Notes under the pieces: model-generated
Seen by the model: the letters and a program-made list of their open reading frames with translations, nothing else
Told to the model about the DNA's origin: nothing
Databases searched by the model: none
DNA from: CBDDEH01 sp965226865
GTDB taxonomy: Bacteria > Chloroflexota > Dehalococcoidia > Lucifugimonadales > JAGWBF01
Assembly (NCBI GenBank): GCA_965226865.1
Contig: CBDDEH010000003.1
Location: forward strand, 806,001-870,000
Reading direction: 5' to 3'
Length of the DNA stretch: 64,000 nucleotides
In this document: positions 52,940-60,810 of the stretch, one piece after another
Numbering within the stretch: the stretch's first letter is position 1
How the letters are laid out: every line of letters starts with the position of its first letter
Translations under genes and position numbers: made by a program

Positions 52940-54205
52940 CTAGCACCTCAGCAAGCTGAAACACCAGCCTTCTGGCATGGCGCACCAACCGTCCTCCGGT
53001 CTTGACCATCCTGGTCTGAAGACTGGTCGCTGACCAGTCTTCATCGACTCCGGCAACACCAGCCTTCTCAAGAAGTTACCCAAGTTATAGGCCATGATGA
53101 ACAGCCCCAGCCTGACCTGATTGGCCACGAACTTGTGGCAGGACAACCTCGTCCAGTTCAGGGCGTACTTTCCCTCTTTTATCCATTGCTCCGCCGTGCC
53201 TCGGCCGTTTTAGAAGCGGACTATCCCTATAGTTGGATAACTGAGGTTGGTAACTATGAAGGCCACTCTGGGAAACAGTTCTCCCTGGTGCCACTCCACC
53301 TTGGCCACCACCCTTCGGGATACATTCCAGCTCTGGGCCTGGTAAGTGAAATCGTGATACGAGACGATGGGCTTTGGGGAAGGCCCCTCAGTAGGCCGTG
53401 TCAGCAGGTGCGCTATCTTCCTCTGTAGCACTTCGTTTGCTGGCAGCCTGATGGCGTAGTCGATCTGTCTGGTCTCCAGATACTCGTATATCTCCGGCTT
53501 GGCGAAGGCGGCATCAGCGCGAAACAGCAGCCTGACTGCTGCTGTAAAATAACGCTCCACCACCGGATCGAGGACTTCTTGCCAATCATCGGCACTGTGG
53601 ACGTTGCCTGACCGTAGCTTTGCTCCTTCACAATCCCCGAACTGGTTGAACAGAAAGAGAGGATGATAGCAGACGCATTCGAAGTGGCCGTTATAGGCTG
53701 CGCCCTCCTGCTGACCGTGTACTGGACTCTCCGAACTATCCATATCCAGGATAACTCGCTGGTGTAGGGTGTGGGCCATCGCCCGTTCCACCCAACGGGT
53801 ATTCATTCGTGCCAGCGCCTGCCGGTTGTCCTCTTGGGTCAGGAACTCCGTCTCGAACCGGCCCATCTCGCTGGTGCTGGCTCCCTTCCGCTCCGAGCCT
53901 TGCCATCCCACGATCACTCGCATGGCTGGGTCTTGGGAAAGGCGCACTGCGTCATTGGTATCGTCGTAGCCAGCTAGGCGGCTGTAGATCGACTGTCTTA
54001 GCAGCGGAACCAGGTGGTGGAGGATATTGCGTCCGGTACGGCTTTCCTGGAGGTAGTCCTCAGCGATTTCGGTAAGGCCCAAGGCATCATCAAACTCTCG
54101 AAAAGCAAGAAGACCAGCGTCGGTGGTGATGGTGGCACCGTGAAATGCCAGGCGGACTTTGGGGTTGAACTGGAGCCGGAGAGAGGCCTTTTCGCCGTCA
54201 CCCAT
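52940..54205 (-). pseudogene. IS1380-family transposase 2, with an internal stop
   Basis: The gene starts at ATG 54205 (CTGGAGG upstream) with SLRLQFNPKVRLAFHGATIT, the classic IS1380 N-terminus, and includes RVILDMDSSESPVHGQQEGA and LFRADAAFAKPEIYEYL with two catalytic Asp. At 53210-53212 a TAA interrupts, where TAC (Tyr) is expected in VRFYNGRGTAEQW. The same frame then continues NGRGTAEQWIKEGKYALNWT and VANQVRLGLFIMAYNLGNFL to 52940. It is thus a point nonsense mutation, not a frameshift. I could not define the inverted repeats of this element. Confidence 0.85.
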
Positions 54206-54358
54206 GGGGTGCCTCCAGGATGATTACGCTACCTATATAAAACTCGCCAAGCTATGGGGTAATTATAGCCATACCGACGGCCAACGTCTCACAAATGGAC
54301 AATGGTTTAAAAAATGCCGACGATTTACTCAGAGGGATATTCAGCCATATGGGAAATG

Positions 54359-54613
54359 TGGGTAAGGATAGAGGTGACCGCTGAGGACGGGAACGGTTCC
54401 CTGGTCTACACACTGGAGGTGACCCGGTCTGAACCGGCGACGCCAGGGACATCAGGGCAGCGCGTGGAAGATCGCTATGACACCAACAACAATGTCAGGA
54501 TCGATAAGAACGAAGTGCTGGAGGCCATAAACGACTACCTCTTTGGTGAGGGAGATGAGGCCATCAGCAAGGGCGACGTGATAAGGCTCATAAACCTATA
54601 CCTCTTTGGCTAA
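54359..54613 (+). pseudogene. C-terminal piece of the surface protein: last strand plus dockerin-like module
   Basis: The frame resumes RIEVTAEDGNGSLVYTLEVT, completing the fifth cadherin-like repeat cut at 51900. It ends with DRYDTNNNVRIDKNEVLEAI and EAISKGDVIRLINLYLFG, two EF-hand-like, calcium-binding dockerin repeats at the extreme C-terminus. The same frame extends upstream into unrelated IS sequence, so any start there is spurious. Dockerin-like ends usually bind a cohesin-type partner at the cell surface. Confidence 0.75.
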
Positions 54614-54639
54614 TCCGTCGGATGCTCAGGGCACCGTAA

Positions 54640-54962
54640 AGGGAGCATCGACTCGTAGTCCACGCCGGGCATCGACTGCATCTCGTCCACGACGACCAGC
54701 GCGCCGCGCCGCTCGTTCAGCGACAGGCTGCCCTGCTCGCGGATGACGGAATCGACGAGGTTGAGGGGCGACACGCGCCCACCAGTGCGGCCACGTCCCT
54801 GCCCACGACTCCCTGGGCGGTGGAGACGAGAAGGATGCCGCCGTCGAGGATGGTCTCGCGCAGGTCGATGGTGGAGCGGGCGCTGGCCGAGGCCCTGGCC
54901 CGCGCCCGCTTGGAGGATGCGTAGTAGGAGGGGCGGGTCTGGACGGGGGCCAGGGCCTCGGC
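54640..54962 (-). pseudogene. Fragment of a conjugation-type (TraD/VirB4-like) ATPase
   Basis: On the minus strand the reading is RSTIDLRETILDGGILLVST, AQGVVGRDVAALVGA, then after a one-base shift LNLVDSVIREQGSLSLNERR and GALVVVDEMQSMPGVDYESM. The hydrophobic VVVDE is a Walker B motif, as in ATPases of conjugative and mobilisable elements. Both ends are cut: one by ISNCY-like sequence, the other next to the surface protein gene. It is debris of an integrated conjugative element or plasmid. Confidence 0.55.
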
Positions 54963-55090
54963 GCGGTGCTGTTGAGAACCTGTAGCCTCGTCTGTTCCTT
55001 CTGCGTCAATGTCACATTCTCCATAATGTGACTGCGATGATGTGTCCGGGCCATCTCGGCTCGGGTCTGACTCTTAATGTGACTGGCTGA
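54963..55090 (-). mobile_element. ISNCY-like 5' end fragment
   Basis: The minus strand has an ATG at 55024 reading MENVTLTQKEQTRLQVLNS, the N-terminus of a helix-turn-helix transposase of the ISNCY type. The coding sequence then jumps into the ATPase fragment. Three copies of AATGTGAC or its complement GTCACATT lie at about 55010-55075, as expected near an IS end. Nothing recognisable follows to 55277. Confidence 0.45.
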
Positions 55091-55277
55091 TATGCCTTCG
55101 AAATGATCTGTCGACTCGTCCTCGAGATGGCCCTACCGGTGCCAACGGCTTTGGGAGCAGTGACTTTATAGGAGCGTGGCCTCAAGCCCCATCGCAGTCT
55201 TGTCCGCTCACTTGGCCGGCGCGCCTTCTTTCAGTGCCATCCTTGAGGAGTTGAGGCTGACATGAAGGTCTGATCGG

Positions 55278-56345
55278 TTAAACTCCGTTCTCACCATTAT
55301 GAACCACCTGACAGTCCAGTCTGCGGGCCTCGTCTAGTTGTCTCGCATGAGCTAAGAATTGGGCGTGCTCTTCCTCCGAACCAGTGGATCGCAGCCAATT
55401 GTCGAACCGGGTAGCCAAGCCATGGGTTAGCTCAAGGGGATGAACTACTGTGAGCAGGCCCGAACCCATCCAAGTCATATCCGATGGGGATGCTTCCACC
55501 GCTAATAGACCATTTCTTCGGGACCGTGTTACCGCGAGGGGTCCAAAACGCCCGACGTACTCGGACATGGAGGGGGGCGCAATTTCCCCTAGAGTGACTG
55601 ATCGCCAATCCAAATAAGCTTCTTGCCTACGGTGGAGTTGGTATCCGCGCGAGTACGCCCTGAGTTCATAGCAGAAGGGTTCGATAGCGACAGGAATGGT
55701 ACAAAGTCTGTATATACTGCTCAATGGCCCGTATGCGACTGCGCCATAGACGCCGGTGGTTACCCTGGCCGGTGGAGCAAAGACCCAGACTCTGGCGAAC
55801 ACTTCGGGAGCCGGGATTCCGAGGTCTGTTGGTTGCATCACATTGAGGCGTTGGTCATTGCCCGCCAAATATTCTAGGGGAGCCTCAAATAGGTCTCTTC
55901 GGAAGCCGACATGGGCTGCCAGGGCCATTACAGCTTTCACCATGCTCTTCTGTACGTGCTCCACCGGCAGGCTACTCGGTATTGCTATTGGCAACCACAA
56001 CCGGGCACCGGTTGTATTTTTCCCTGGAGGTCGTTTCCACCCGTCCGACCGCATGTGGCCAGAGGTGGAGACCTGAATAACCGGGCTGTCACCGTAGGAC
56101 CACTCGGTTTCCTTGCTCCGTGCCCCTCTTAGCTGGGTAACGGTACCCGGGTCTCCTTGGGCATTGTCGAAGTAATGCGCCAGGATACTGAGCCGATTAA
56201 GCTGTTCTTCAGACTTTCCTAACGTCTGATTGCATTCTTGGCATGAAAACTTCGTTGTTGTAACGATTCCCCCAAAGTGGCGGGGGATGATATGTTCTGT
56301 GGACAGTCGGTCGCAATGTTCGTCGCAAATCCAGCATTTCCTCAT
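55278..56345 (-). CDS. HNH-type endonuclease domain protein
   Basis: The protein of about 355 residues begins MRKCWICDEHCDRLSTEHII. It has a zinc-binding HNH motif: CxxC at the start, EHIIPRHFGG as the catalytic His segment, and CQECNQTLGKSEEQ with CxxCN. The remaining 300 residues are not of a family I know; they include a Pro/Arg-rich middle and RFGPLAVTRSRRNGLL. Such stand-alone HNH proteins occur as restriction enzymes, homing nucleases or defence effectors. The position beside DUF4062 and AbiE-like genes favours defence. The start was placed at the ATG adjoining the first CxxC. Confidence 0.72.
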   Translation of the reverse strand: MRKCWICDEHCDRLSTEHIIPRHFGGIVTTTKFSCQECNQTLGKSEEQLNRLSILAHYFDNAQGDPGTVTQLRGARSKETEWSYGDSPVIQVSTSGHMRSDGWKRPPGKNTTGARLWLPIAIPSSLPVEHVQKSMVKAVMALAAHVGFRRDLFEAPLEYLAGNDQRLNVMQPTDLGIPAPEVFARVWVFAPPARVTTGVYGAVAYGPLSSIYRLCTIPVAIEPFCYELRAYSRGYQLHRRQEAYLDWRSVTLGEIAPPSMSEYVGRFGPLAVTRSRRNGLLAVEASPSDMTWMGSGLLTVVHPLELTHGLATRFDNWLRSTGSEEEHAQFLAHARQLDEARRLDCQVVHNGENGV

Positions 56346-56565
56346 GCCCTCAGTATACGTCTGGGAGCCACTATGCCGCTTTCTGGGTTTGTCAGCAGTG
56401 GGACAGTTCGTTGAACGCACATTTGAAGGGCATGCCGATAGGAACTCCGCGAACCTCTGCAGCTTCCAACAATCCCATGTGAAGGTCTATAAAGAGTTAA
56501 GCGCTACCCCTTCCGAGGTTGTGCTTGCGCTGACCGAGATGCCTGGCTTGACCCCATCCTCAGGG
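56346..56565. other. Intergenic stretch without a recognised gene
   Basis: This 220-base interval between the HNH gene and the small membrane protein frame holds no convincing coding region, repeat or terminator that I can identify. Confidence 0.4.
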
Positions 56566-56724
56566 TCACCGGCGTCTATGGGCCAGTGATTGGTCTTCGG
56601 GTGCGTCCCGGGTGAGCCGGCTTCCCATCAAGCGCTTCAGGTGGCGGTAGACCAGAGCCCAATAGGCTACGGACGCTAGTACTACAACGACGCGTTTAGG
56701 GTGGTGGCTCCATCCTGCCTTCAC
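56566..56724 (-). CDS. Possible small single-pass membrane protein
   Basis: A GTG at 56724 opens a 52-codon frame reading VKAGWSHHPKRVVVVLASVA then YWALVYRHLKRLMGSRLTRD. It contains one likely membrane helix flanked by basic residues. It overlaps the end of the preceding small gene by 29 bases in another frame. Composition is plausible, but there is no clear ribosome-binding site. Confidence 0.3.
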   Translation of the reverse strand: MKAGWSHHPKRVVVVLASVAYWALVYRHLKRLMGSRLTRDAPEDQSLAHRRR

Positions 56725-56878
56725 GGCGGGCGGAGCGGCGTCTTTCGTGGGAGCGGCGCGCCCGCTCGTTGCGTAGCTGCGTATCCTCCAGCCACAGCAG
56801 CAACTCCTCCGGTCCGAACCGTTCCCGGGGCAGCATCTCCCGCACCACCCGGTACACCTGGGGACGGGTGATGACCAC
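56696..56878 (-). CDS. Small basic hypothetical protein following DUF4062
   Basis: The 60-residue protein starts with a GTG (MVITRPQVYRVVREMLPRER) five bases after the DUF4062 stop, which suggests translational coupling. It contains FGPEELLLWLEDTQLRNERA and a very arginine-rich tail. I recognise no family. The spacing is the main reason to call it a gene. Confidence 0.45.
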   Translation of the reverse strand: MVITRPQVYRVVREMLPRERFGPEELLLWLEDTQLRNERARRSHERRRSARREGRMEPPP

Positions 56879-56883
56879 TCCGG

Positions 56884-58024
56884 CTACAGCCCCCTCTCAA
56901 GCCGGGCGATCTCCTCGACGAATTCGTCGACGTCGGCGGTCAGGGTGAGCACAAGATCGAGGTCCGAGGGGTCGCCGTCGGCCAGCGCCTCGATGGCTTT
57001 GTCAAGGCGAGGGATGATTGTGTGTCCAAACTCCCAGAGCTCTTCGAGCATGTGCGCATTTGCGTTTGCGAGCAGATCAACAAGGCGTTCTGCTCTTTCG
57101 TCGACGCGAACTGAGCGGCAGCGCAACGTCCACCGCGCACTGTCCTCCCACACTTGGGCGAGACGGCGGGCTACGTCAACGAGCTCGCTCGGCACCGCGT
57201 CCTCTCCGCACACCTGTGGCAGGTAGTTGTTGAGAATCGTAGTCGCGGTTTGCGCGAGCCGCTGGACTTCATGCAGCCTGTCCTGCGCCCACGATCCGAG
57301 ATCGACTACGTGCACGAAGGTTACATCTTTACTCGCGAGCCCATGCTCGATCTCGCGGCGGAGCGTTTCCCGACCGTCAAGCTCCTCTTCGAGAACCGTC
57401 GCGAAGAGCCTAACGTCCCAGTACTGATCACGCCGAAGCGCAAGTATCAGCGCTTCGCCCTCGAGCTCCGCCAGCAGGCGATCTTGGCCGCGCGCCAACT
57501 GCCGCAGTTCGAGGGCATCTTGGACGAGGTACGCGAACTGATTGCGCAAGGTGTTCACGATGTCCTCGGCTGTGGCGAATTCGAACGTCCAAACCTCGCC
57601 GCCTCCGCGGAACGAGTCTATGAACTCGAAGACCCGTGGCGTGTCGACGATGCCCGAGTAGTCGGCCTCGGGGTTTGCCTTCCACACACGCATCTGCGCG
57701 AGGACGTCCTTCCTGACGAAAACATACACAGGCACGCCACGTGCCCGGGCCTCGACGAATTCGAGGTTGGTGACGGACTTCCGCCTCGGCATCGACTGAG
57801 CCGTACCGCGCACCAACGACCATCACGAAGACATCGGCGTTCTCCCGCACATTCCGCCGGCTGTTCTCGACCGTCGTCTGGTTCGCGTCGATCGGAAACG
57901 AGTCATGCTCAGACATCACGGCGCGCCAGCCGAGCCCATCGATGAACTGGCGAAGCTGCACGCGGAGCTCGCTGAGGTCGTACATGGTAGAACTTAGGAA
58001 GACGTTCGGCGGGCTGTTCTTCAT
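56884..58024 (-). pseudogene. DUF4062 domain protein, frameshifted
   Basis: The N-terminal frame reads NVFLSSTMYDLSELRVQLRQ and VENSRRNVRENADVFVMVVG followed by ARYGSV, a clear DUF4062 domain. That fold is considered related to TIR-like signalling or effector domains and often sits in front of STAND NTPases. Near 57800 the frame gains one base, and the next frame continues KSVTNLEFVEARARGVPVYV and GGGEVWTFEFATAEDIVNTL. The remaining 200 residues are helical and carry no NTPase motif. Joined length is about 380. It is flanked by toxin-antitoxin and HNH genes, so a defence role is plausible. Confidence 0.8.
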
Positions 58025-58077
58025 CGGTGCGGTCCCCTATCCATTGAAATCAGCAATCCTCTTTCTCACGAACAGCG

Positions 58078-58917
58078 TTATCCAAGTTGCCACTGCGAAG
58101 TCGCCTCCAACAGATCCTGGCTGAGAGCAACGCTCGATTCAGCGATAAAGGCGGAGTCCTCAATGCCAAGAACATGTTGGACCACGAGTTCGGTACCCGG
58201 GCCGGATCGAGTGCTGAATAGGCCCTGGAACATCGACAACGCCTCGGAGGTCACCTGGCTCGAAATCTCGTGTGGCCGCAGAAGTCCGAATTCGGAAGCG
58301 ATATCGGCAGCGTCAATCGCGTGCAGGAGCCGATAGATGTCGAAGGCGTCTTTGTGGAGTAGTTCGCGCCGATGTGCACGGGCAGCCGAGATGCGTTCCG
58401 CTATCTTATGTACTTTCGACACCAACAGCGCAGCAGGTCCGGCGACCTTCAGGATGCGTGAGCGATCGGTATCTGGAGCCAGAGAGCTGATGGTCCTAGG
58501 CGTATGGCTGACAAGTGCGCCCTCAAGTCCGTGAACCTTCATCGCCGCTCTGTTGGCGTGGACACCGAGCCGAGCTCCTCTGCGCCCTATACCGCTCACG
58601 GCCTCCGGCACCAGCAGGTCAACCTGCGACCTCTCGCCTCTCCTGTACAGCCCCGGTTGGTCCTGTAGCGTGAACCCCGCGACGCTCATGGCGTCGACTA
58701 TCGTCGGGCTGCTCCCCAGAAGATTGGGATCAAGCGCGATGTCCGCGTCATATGTGAAGGGAGAGAGCGCAAAGCTCGCCTCCTCGCTCTCTGTGTGCAC
58801 GTATATTGCCTGGGCGCCCACCAGGATGACCGCATCGCTGTGGCGTCGCAGCGCATCCACGGCGTCGAGCAGCGCCTCGCGAGCATCTATCCGGTCTTCG
58901 TCATAGGTAGTTTCCAT
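58078..58917 (-). CDS. AbiEii-like nucleotidyltransferase (putative type IV toxin)
   Basis: The 279-residue protein has the nucleotidyltransferase signature: VILVGAQAIYVHTESEE with GAQ at 34-36 in place of GSxxxG, and TYDADIALDP with two Asp (57 and 59) that would bind metal. HKDAFDIYRLLHAID resembles the later (K/R)D segment of AbiEii proteins. AbiEii toxins transfer nucleotides to RNA, notably tRNA, to arrest growth. The gene overlaps the upstream partner by 31 bases, as expected for a toxin-antitoxin operon. Confidence 0.75.
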   Translation of the reverse strand: METTYDEDRIDAREALLDAVDALRRHSDAVILVGAQAIYVHTESEEASFALSPFTYDADIALDPNLLGSSPTIVDAMSVAGFTLQDQPGLYRRGERSQVDLLVPEAVSGIGRRGARLGVHANRAAMKVHGLEGALVSHTPRTISSLAPDTDRSRILKVAGPAALLVSKVHKIAERISAARAHRRELLHKDAFDIYRLLHAIDAADIASEFGLLRPHEISSQVTSEALSMFQGLFSTRSGPGTELVVQHVLGIEDSAFIAESSVALSQDLLEATSQWQLG

Positions 58918-60026
58918 TTGTCCTCATTGTCACGCATCCACTCCAGAAGGGCCTCCGCCTCCGCCGGTCCTCGTCCCGGCCCCGTGATGAGGTCCAGCAG
59001 GACCTGGGTGACGCGAGCATATGTAATGTCATTGTCGTATTCGGCTCGCTCGAAAACCACGGGATCGAACGGTCTCACGATGAGAACATTGCCTCCAGTC
59101 TCCGCCGGGCGCAGTCCAAGTGATTGCGCAGACGCCTCCGGATCGTCGGCGAAAAGAGCAACCAAGCGTGGCTCCGCAACCGGTGCCAGGCGATTCGCGG
59201 CGAATGAGCCGGTGACTGTGTATCGAAAGGACGCATCGCGAAGCCGGCTGAGAAGAGCCCTTGCTCCTCTCGGTTCGAGCCACGTCGTCAGCACGTTGGA
59301 GGACGCGAAGTCGTAGTCCGTGGCCCATCTGCGGGCCAGGGCCTCCCAGTCCACTGAAACTATGCGTCCCCTCGGACCATCTTTGGTGATGATTTCGTCC
59401 GGCTCTAGCAGGCTGGACACCCTTGATATCATGGCTGGAGAACTTGCGGTTTCGGCAGCCAGTTCCCGGGTCCCGAAGGGAGTCCGGTAGTCCAGAAGGC
59501 CTCTGGCCACGCGGGCAGCGCGACCTCCTTTCAGCGAGCGAAGGGGACGTTCCTCTCTGAAGGGGTTCTTGTCTGCCCCCTGGGTTTCGATGAAGACGGC
59601 GGGACGTTCCACGGTGAGCCGCAGGTTCCCGGTGGAGTCAGCGTAGCTTATGCCGGCTTCCGCCAGCCGCCCCCTCGTCAGGGGGCTGAGGTAGGTGGAA
59701 ACCAGCATGGTTGCTGGGATGGCGCCGGGCTGTCCGGCTTCGTCGTATCTTGAGAGTGATAGGCTCTTCAGCTGGGACGCCACACCCGCCACAAGCCGGG
59801 GTTCCACAGGCTTCGTCTTGACCTCCACGATGATGTAGGAGGAGAGTCCGTCGGGATCTCGGATTTCCAGGATCGCGTCCACTTCGCGTGTGAGGCCCTG
59901 TGGGGACTGCCCGAGTACGTTTCTCTCACGGTCGCGTAGAAGCCACCGCGGCGGTAGGCGTGCGTCTATGTCTTTGGCGGTCATGTCGACCAGCCGTGTT
60001 TCTGATATATAGCTGTTGCGCATCAT
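58887..60026 (-). CDS. AbiEi-like antitoxin/regulator with PD-(D/E)xK-like N-terminus
   Basis: The 379-residue protein begins MMRNSYISETRLVDMTAKDI. REVDAILEIRDPDG followed by SYIIVEVKTKPVEPR gives D50...E68-V-K70, the core of a PD-(D/E)xK nuclease-like fold. The middle RGRLAEAGISYADSTGNLRL is a hallmark of proteins annotated as AbiEi-type antitoxins. A winged helix follows (FGTRELAAETASSPAMISRV) with a C-terminal domain. It is the first gene of the pair and overlaps the nucleotidyltransferase. It probably represses the operon and neutralises the toxin; whether the nuclease-like core is active is unknown. Confidence 0.72.
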   Translation of the reverse strand: MMRNSYISETRLVDMTAKDIDARLPPRWLLRDRERNVLGQSPQGLTREVDAILEIRDPDGLSSYIIVEVKTKPVEPRLVAGVASQLKSLSLSRYDEAGQPGAIPATMLVSTYLSPLTRGRLAEAGISYADSTGNLRLTVERPAVFIETQGADKNPFREERPLRSLKGGRAARVARGLLDYRTPFGTRELAAETASSPAMISRVSSLLEPDEIITKDGPRGRIVSVDWEALARRWATDYDFASSNVLTTWLEPRGARALLSRLRDASFRYTVTGSFAANRLAPVAEPRLVALFADDPEASAQSLGLRPAETGGNVLIVRPFDPVVFERAEYDNDITYARVTQVLLDLITGPGRGPAEAEALLEWMRDNEDKWKLPMTKTG

Positions 60027-60103
60027 GCGAAACAGTATAAATTATGCACCACCCTGTAGTCAAGCAGACGCTTCAAGGTGCATACTCACCCAGCTCGCGA
60101 AGA

Positions 60104-60302
60104 CTACCGGAAGCCGAAGTCGGATGGGCAGGTGGACGTGGGGCCGAGCACCAGGAAGCGGTGGCCCAGCGATTCGACATTAAGCAGCCGTTCGGTCACG
60201 ACGTGTGAGTCGACTCTCGTCTGCGTGTAGATCCAGATGGCGTAGCAGGGTTCGGCACCCTTGGTCGCACGCCACGCCCGTTCCCAACGGCCCCACCTTC
60301 TC
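60104..60302 (-). pseudogene. Unidentified coding fragment (3' end of a gene)
   Basis: The minus strand is open and protein-like, reading WGRWERAWRATKGAEPCYAI, WIYTQTRVDSHVVTERLLNV and ESLGHRFLVLGPTSTCPSD to a TAG at 60104. No start codon with a ribosome-binding site precedes it, and the upstream bases are unrelated, so it appears truncated. I do not recognise the family. Confidence 0.35.
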
Positions 60303-60494
60303 CGGCAGGCTGTTGTGGGGCACGCTACTGTCTAGCAATCCGACCTAGCTTGGATGGACCCGAATCGACTGCCCATGAGTACCGTACGTTTCCGTCGCTA
60401 TTGAGTCCAGAGAGTGAAGGTTCTCGATTTTGGTCCGAAAAGCCCTGCTTGCGGTATTATACTCCAAGCTGGCAACGACGGGACGCGGCCAGCC

Positions 60495-60571
60495 CGAAGG
60501 ACATCGTCGCCGAGCCTCACGTCGGCTACCGCATGGCGGAGGGCGAGACGCCGGAACCGGAGGAGGCATGA
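60495..60571 (+). pseudogene. OmpR-type response-regulator C-terminal scrap
   Basis: The 3' end of a plus-strand frame reads SPKDIVAEPHVGYRMAEGET followed by PEPEEA and a stop, which resembles the final wing of an OmpR/PhoB-type DNA-binding domain (usually PRYIVTEPGVGYRF). Upstream of SPKD the frame is unrelated. It is too short to act and is most likely debris beside the tRNA. I see no gene in the remaining parts of 60027-60683. Confidence 0.35.
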
Positions 60572-60683
60572 ACGCCGGGCACGTGCTCTCGGTACATGGT
60601 AAGCCGTCGCCCGACGGGTTGGGCGGGCCTGATTACAGGTCCAGCCTGAACCTCAACACGAAAGTTCTTGATTTCGTCAAGTC

Positions 60684-60758
60684 TGGTGGGCCAGGAGGGA
60701 CTCGAACCTTCACTCAATCGGTTATAAGCCGACCGCTCTGCCTCTGAACTACCGGCCA
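60684..60758 (-). tRNA. tRNA-like gene, possibly tRNA-Ile (anticodon uncertain)
   Basis: The minus strand folds as a cloverleaf with CCA encoded: D-stem GTTC/GAGC, T-arm with GGTTCGAGT, and an acceptor stem with six of seven pairs. The anticodon arm is odd. GTCGGC and GCCGAT would pair over six positions, leaving only TTATAA in the loop, or five pairs with an eight-base loop CTTATAAG. If the loop is read as CTTATAA, the anticodon is TAT (Ile). The first acceptor pair and one T-stem pair are mismatched. It may be a degraded tRNA, or one with a base missing. Confidence 0.6.
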
Positions 60759-60810
60759 TGCCCCCCAGTGCGTCCCATCCGAGACAGGATCGGCGCACAC
60801 CCCCACCTTG

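Noticed and set aside
57154..57945. 263-codon plus-strand frame opposite the DUF4062 gene
   Set aside because: The minus strand carries recognisable DUF4062 motifs, while this frame has none.
60684..60758. Pyrrolysine or suppressor tRNA because of the extended anticodon stem
   Set aside because: The loop contains no CTA, and the D-arm and acceptor spacing are those of an ordinary tRNA; a damaged tRNA is simpler.
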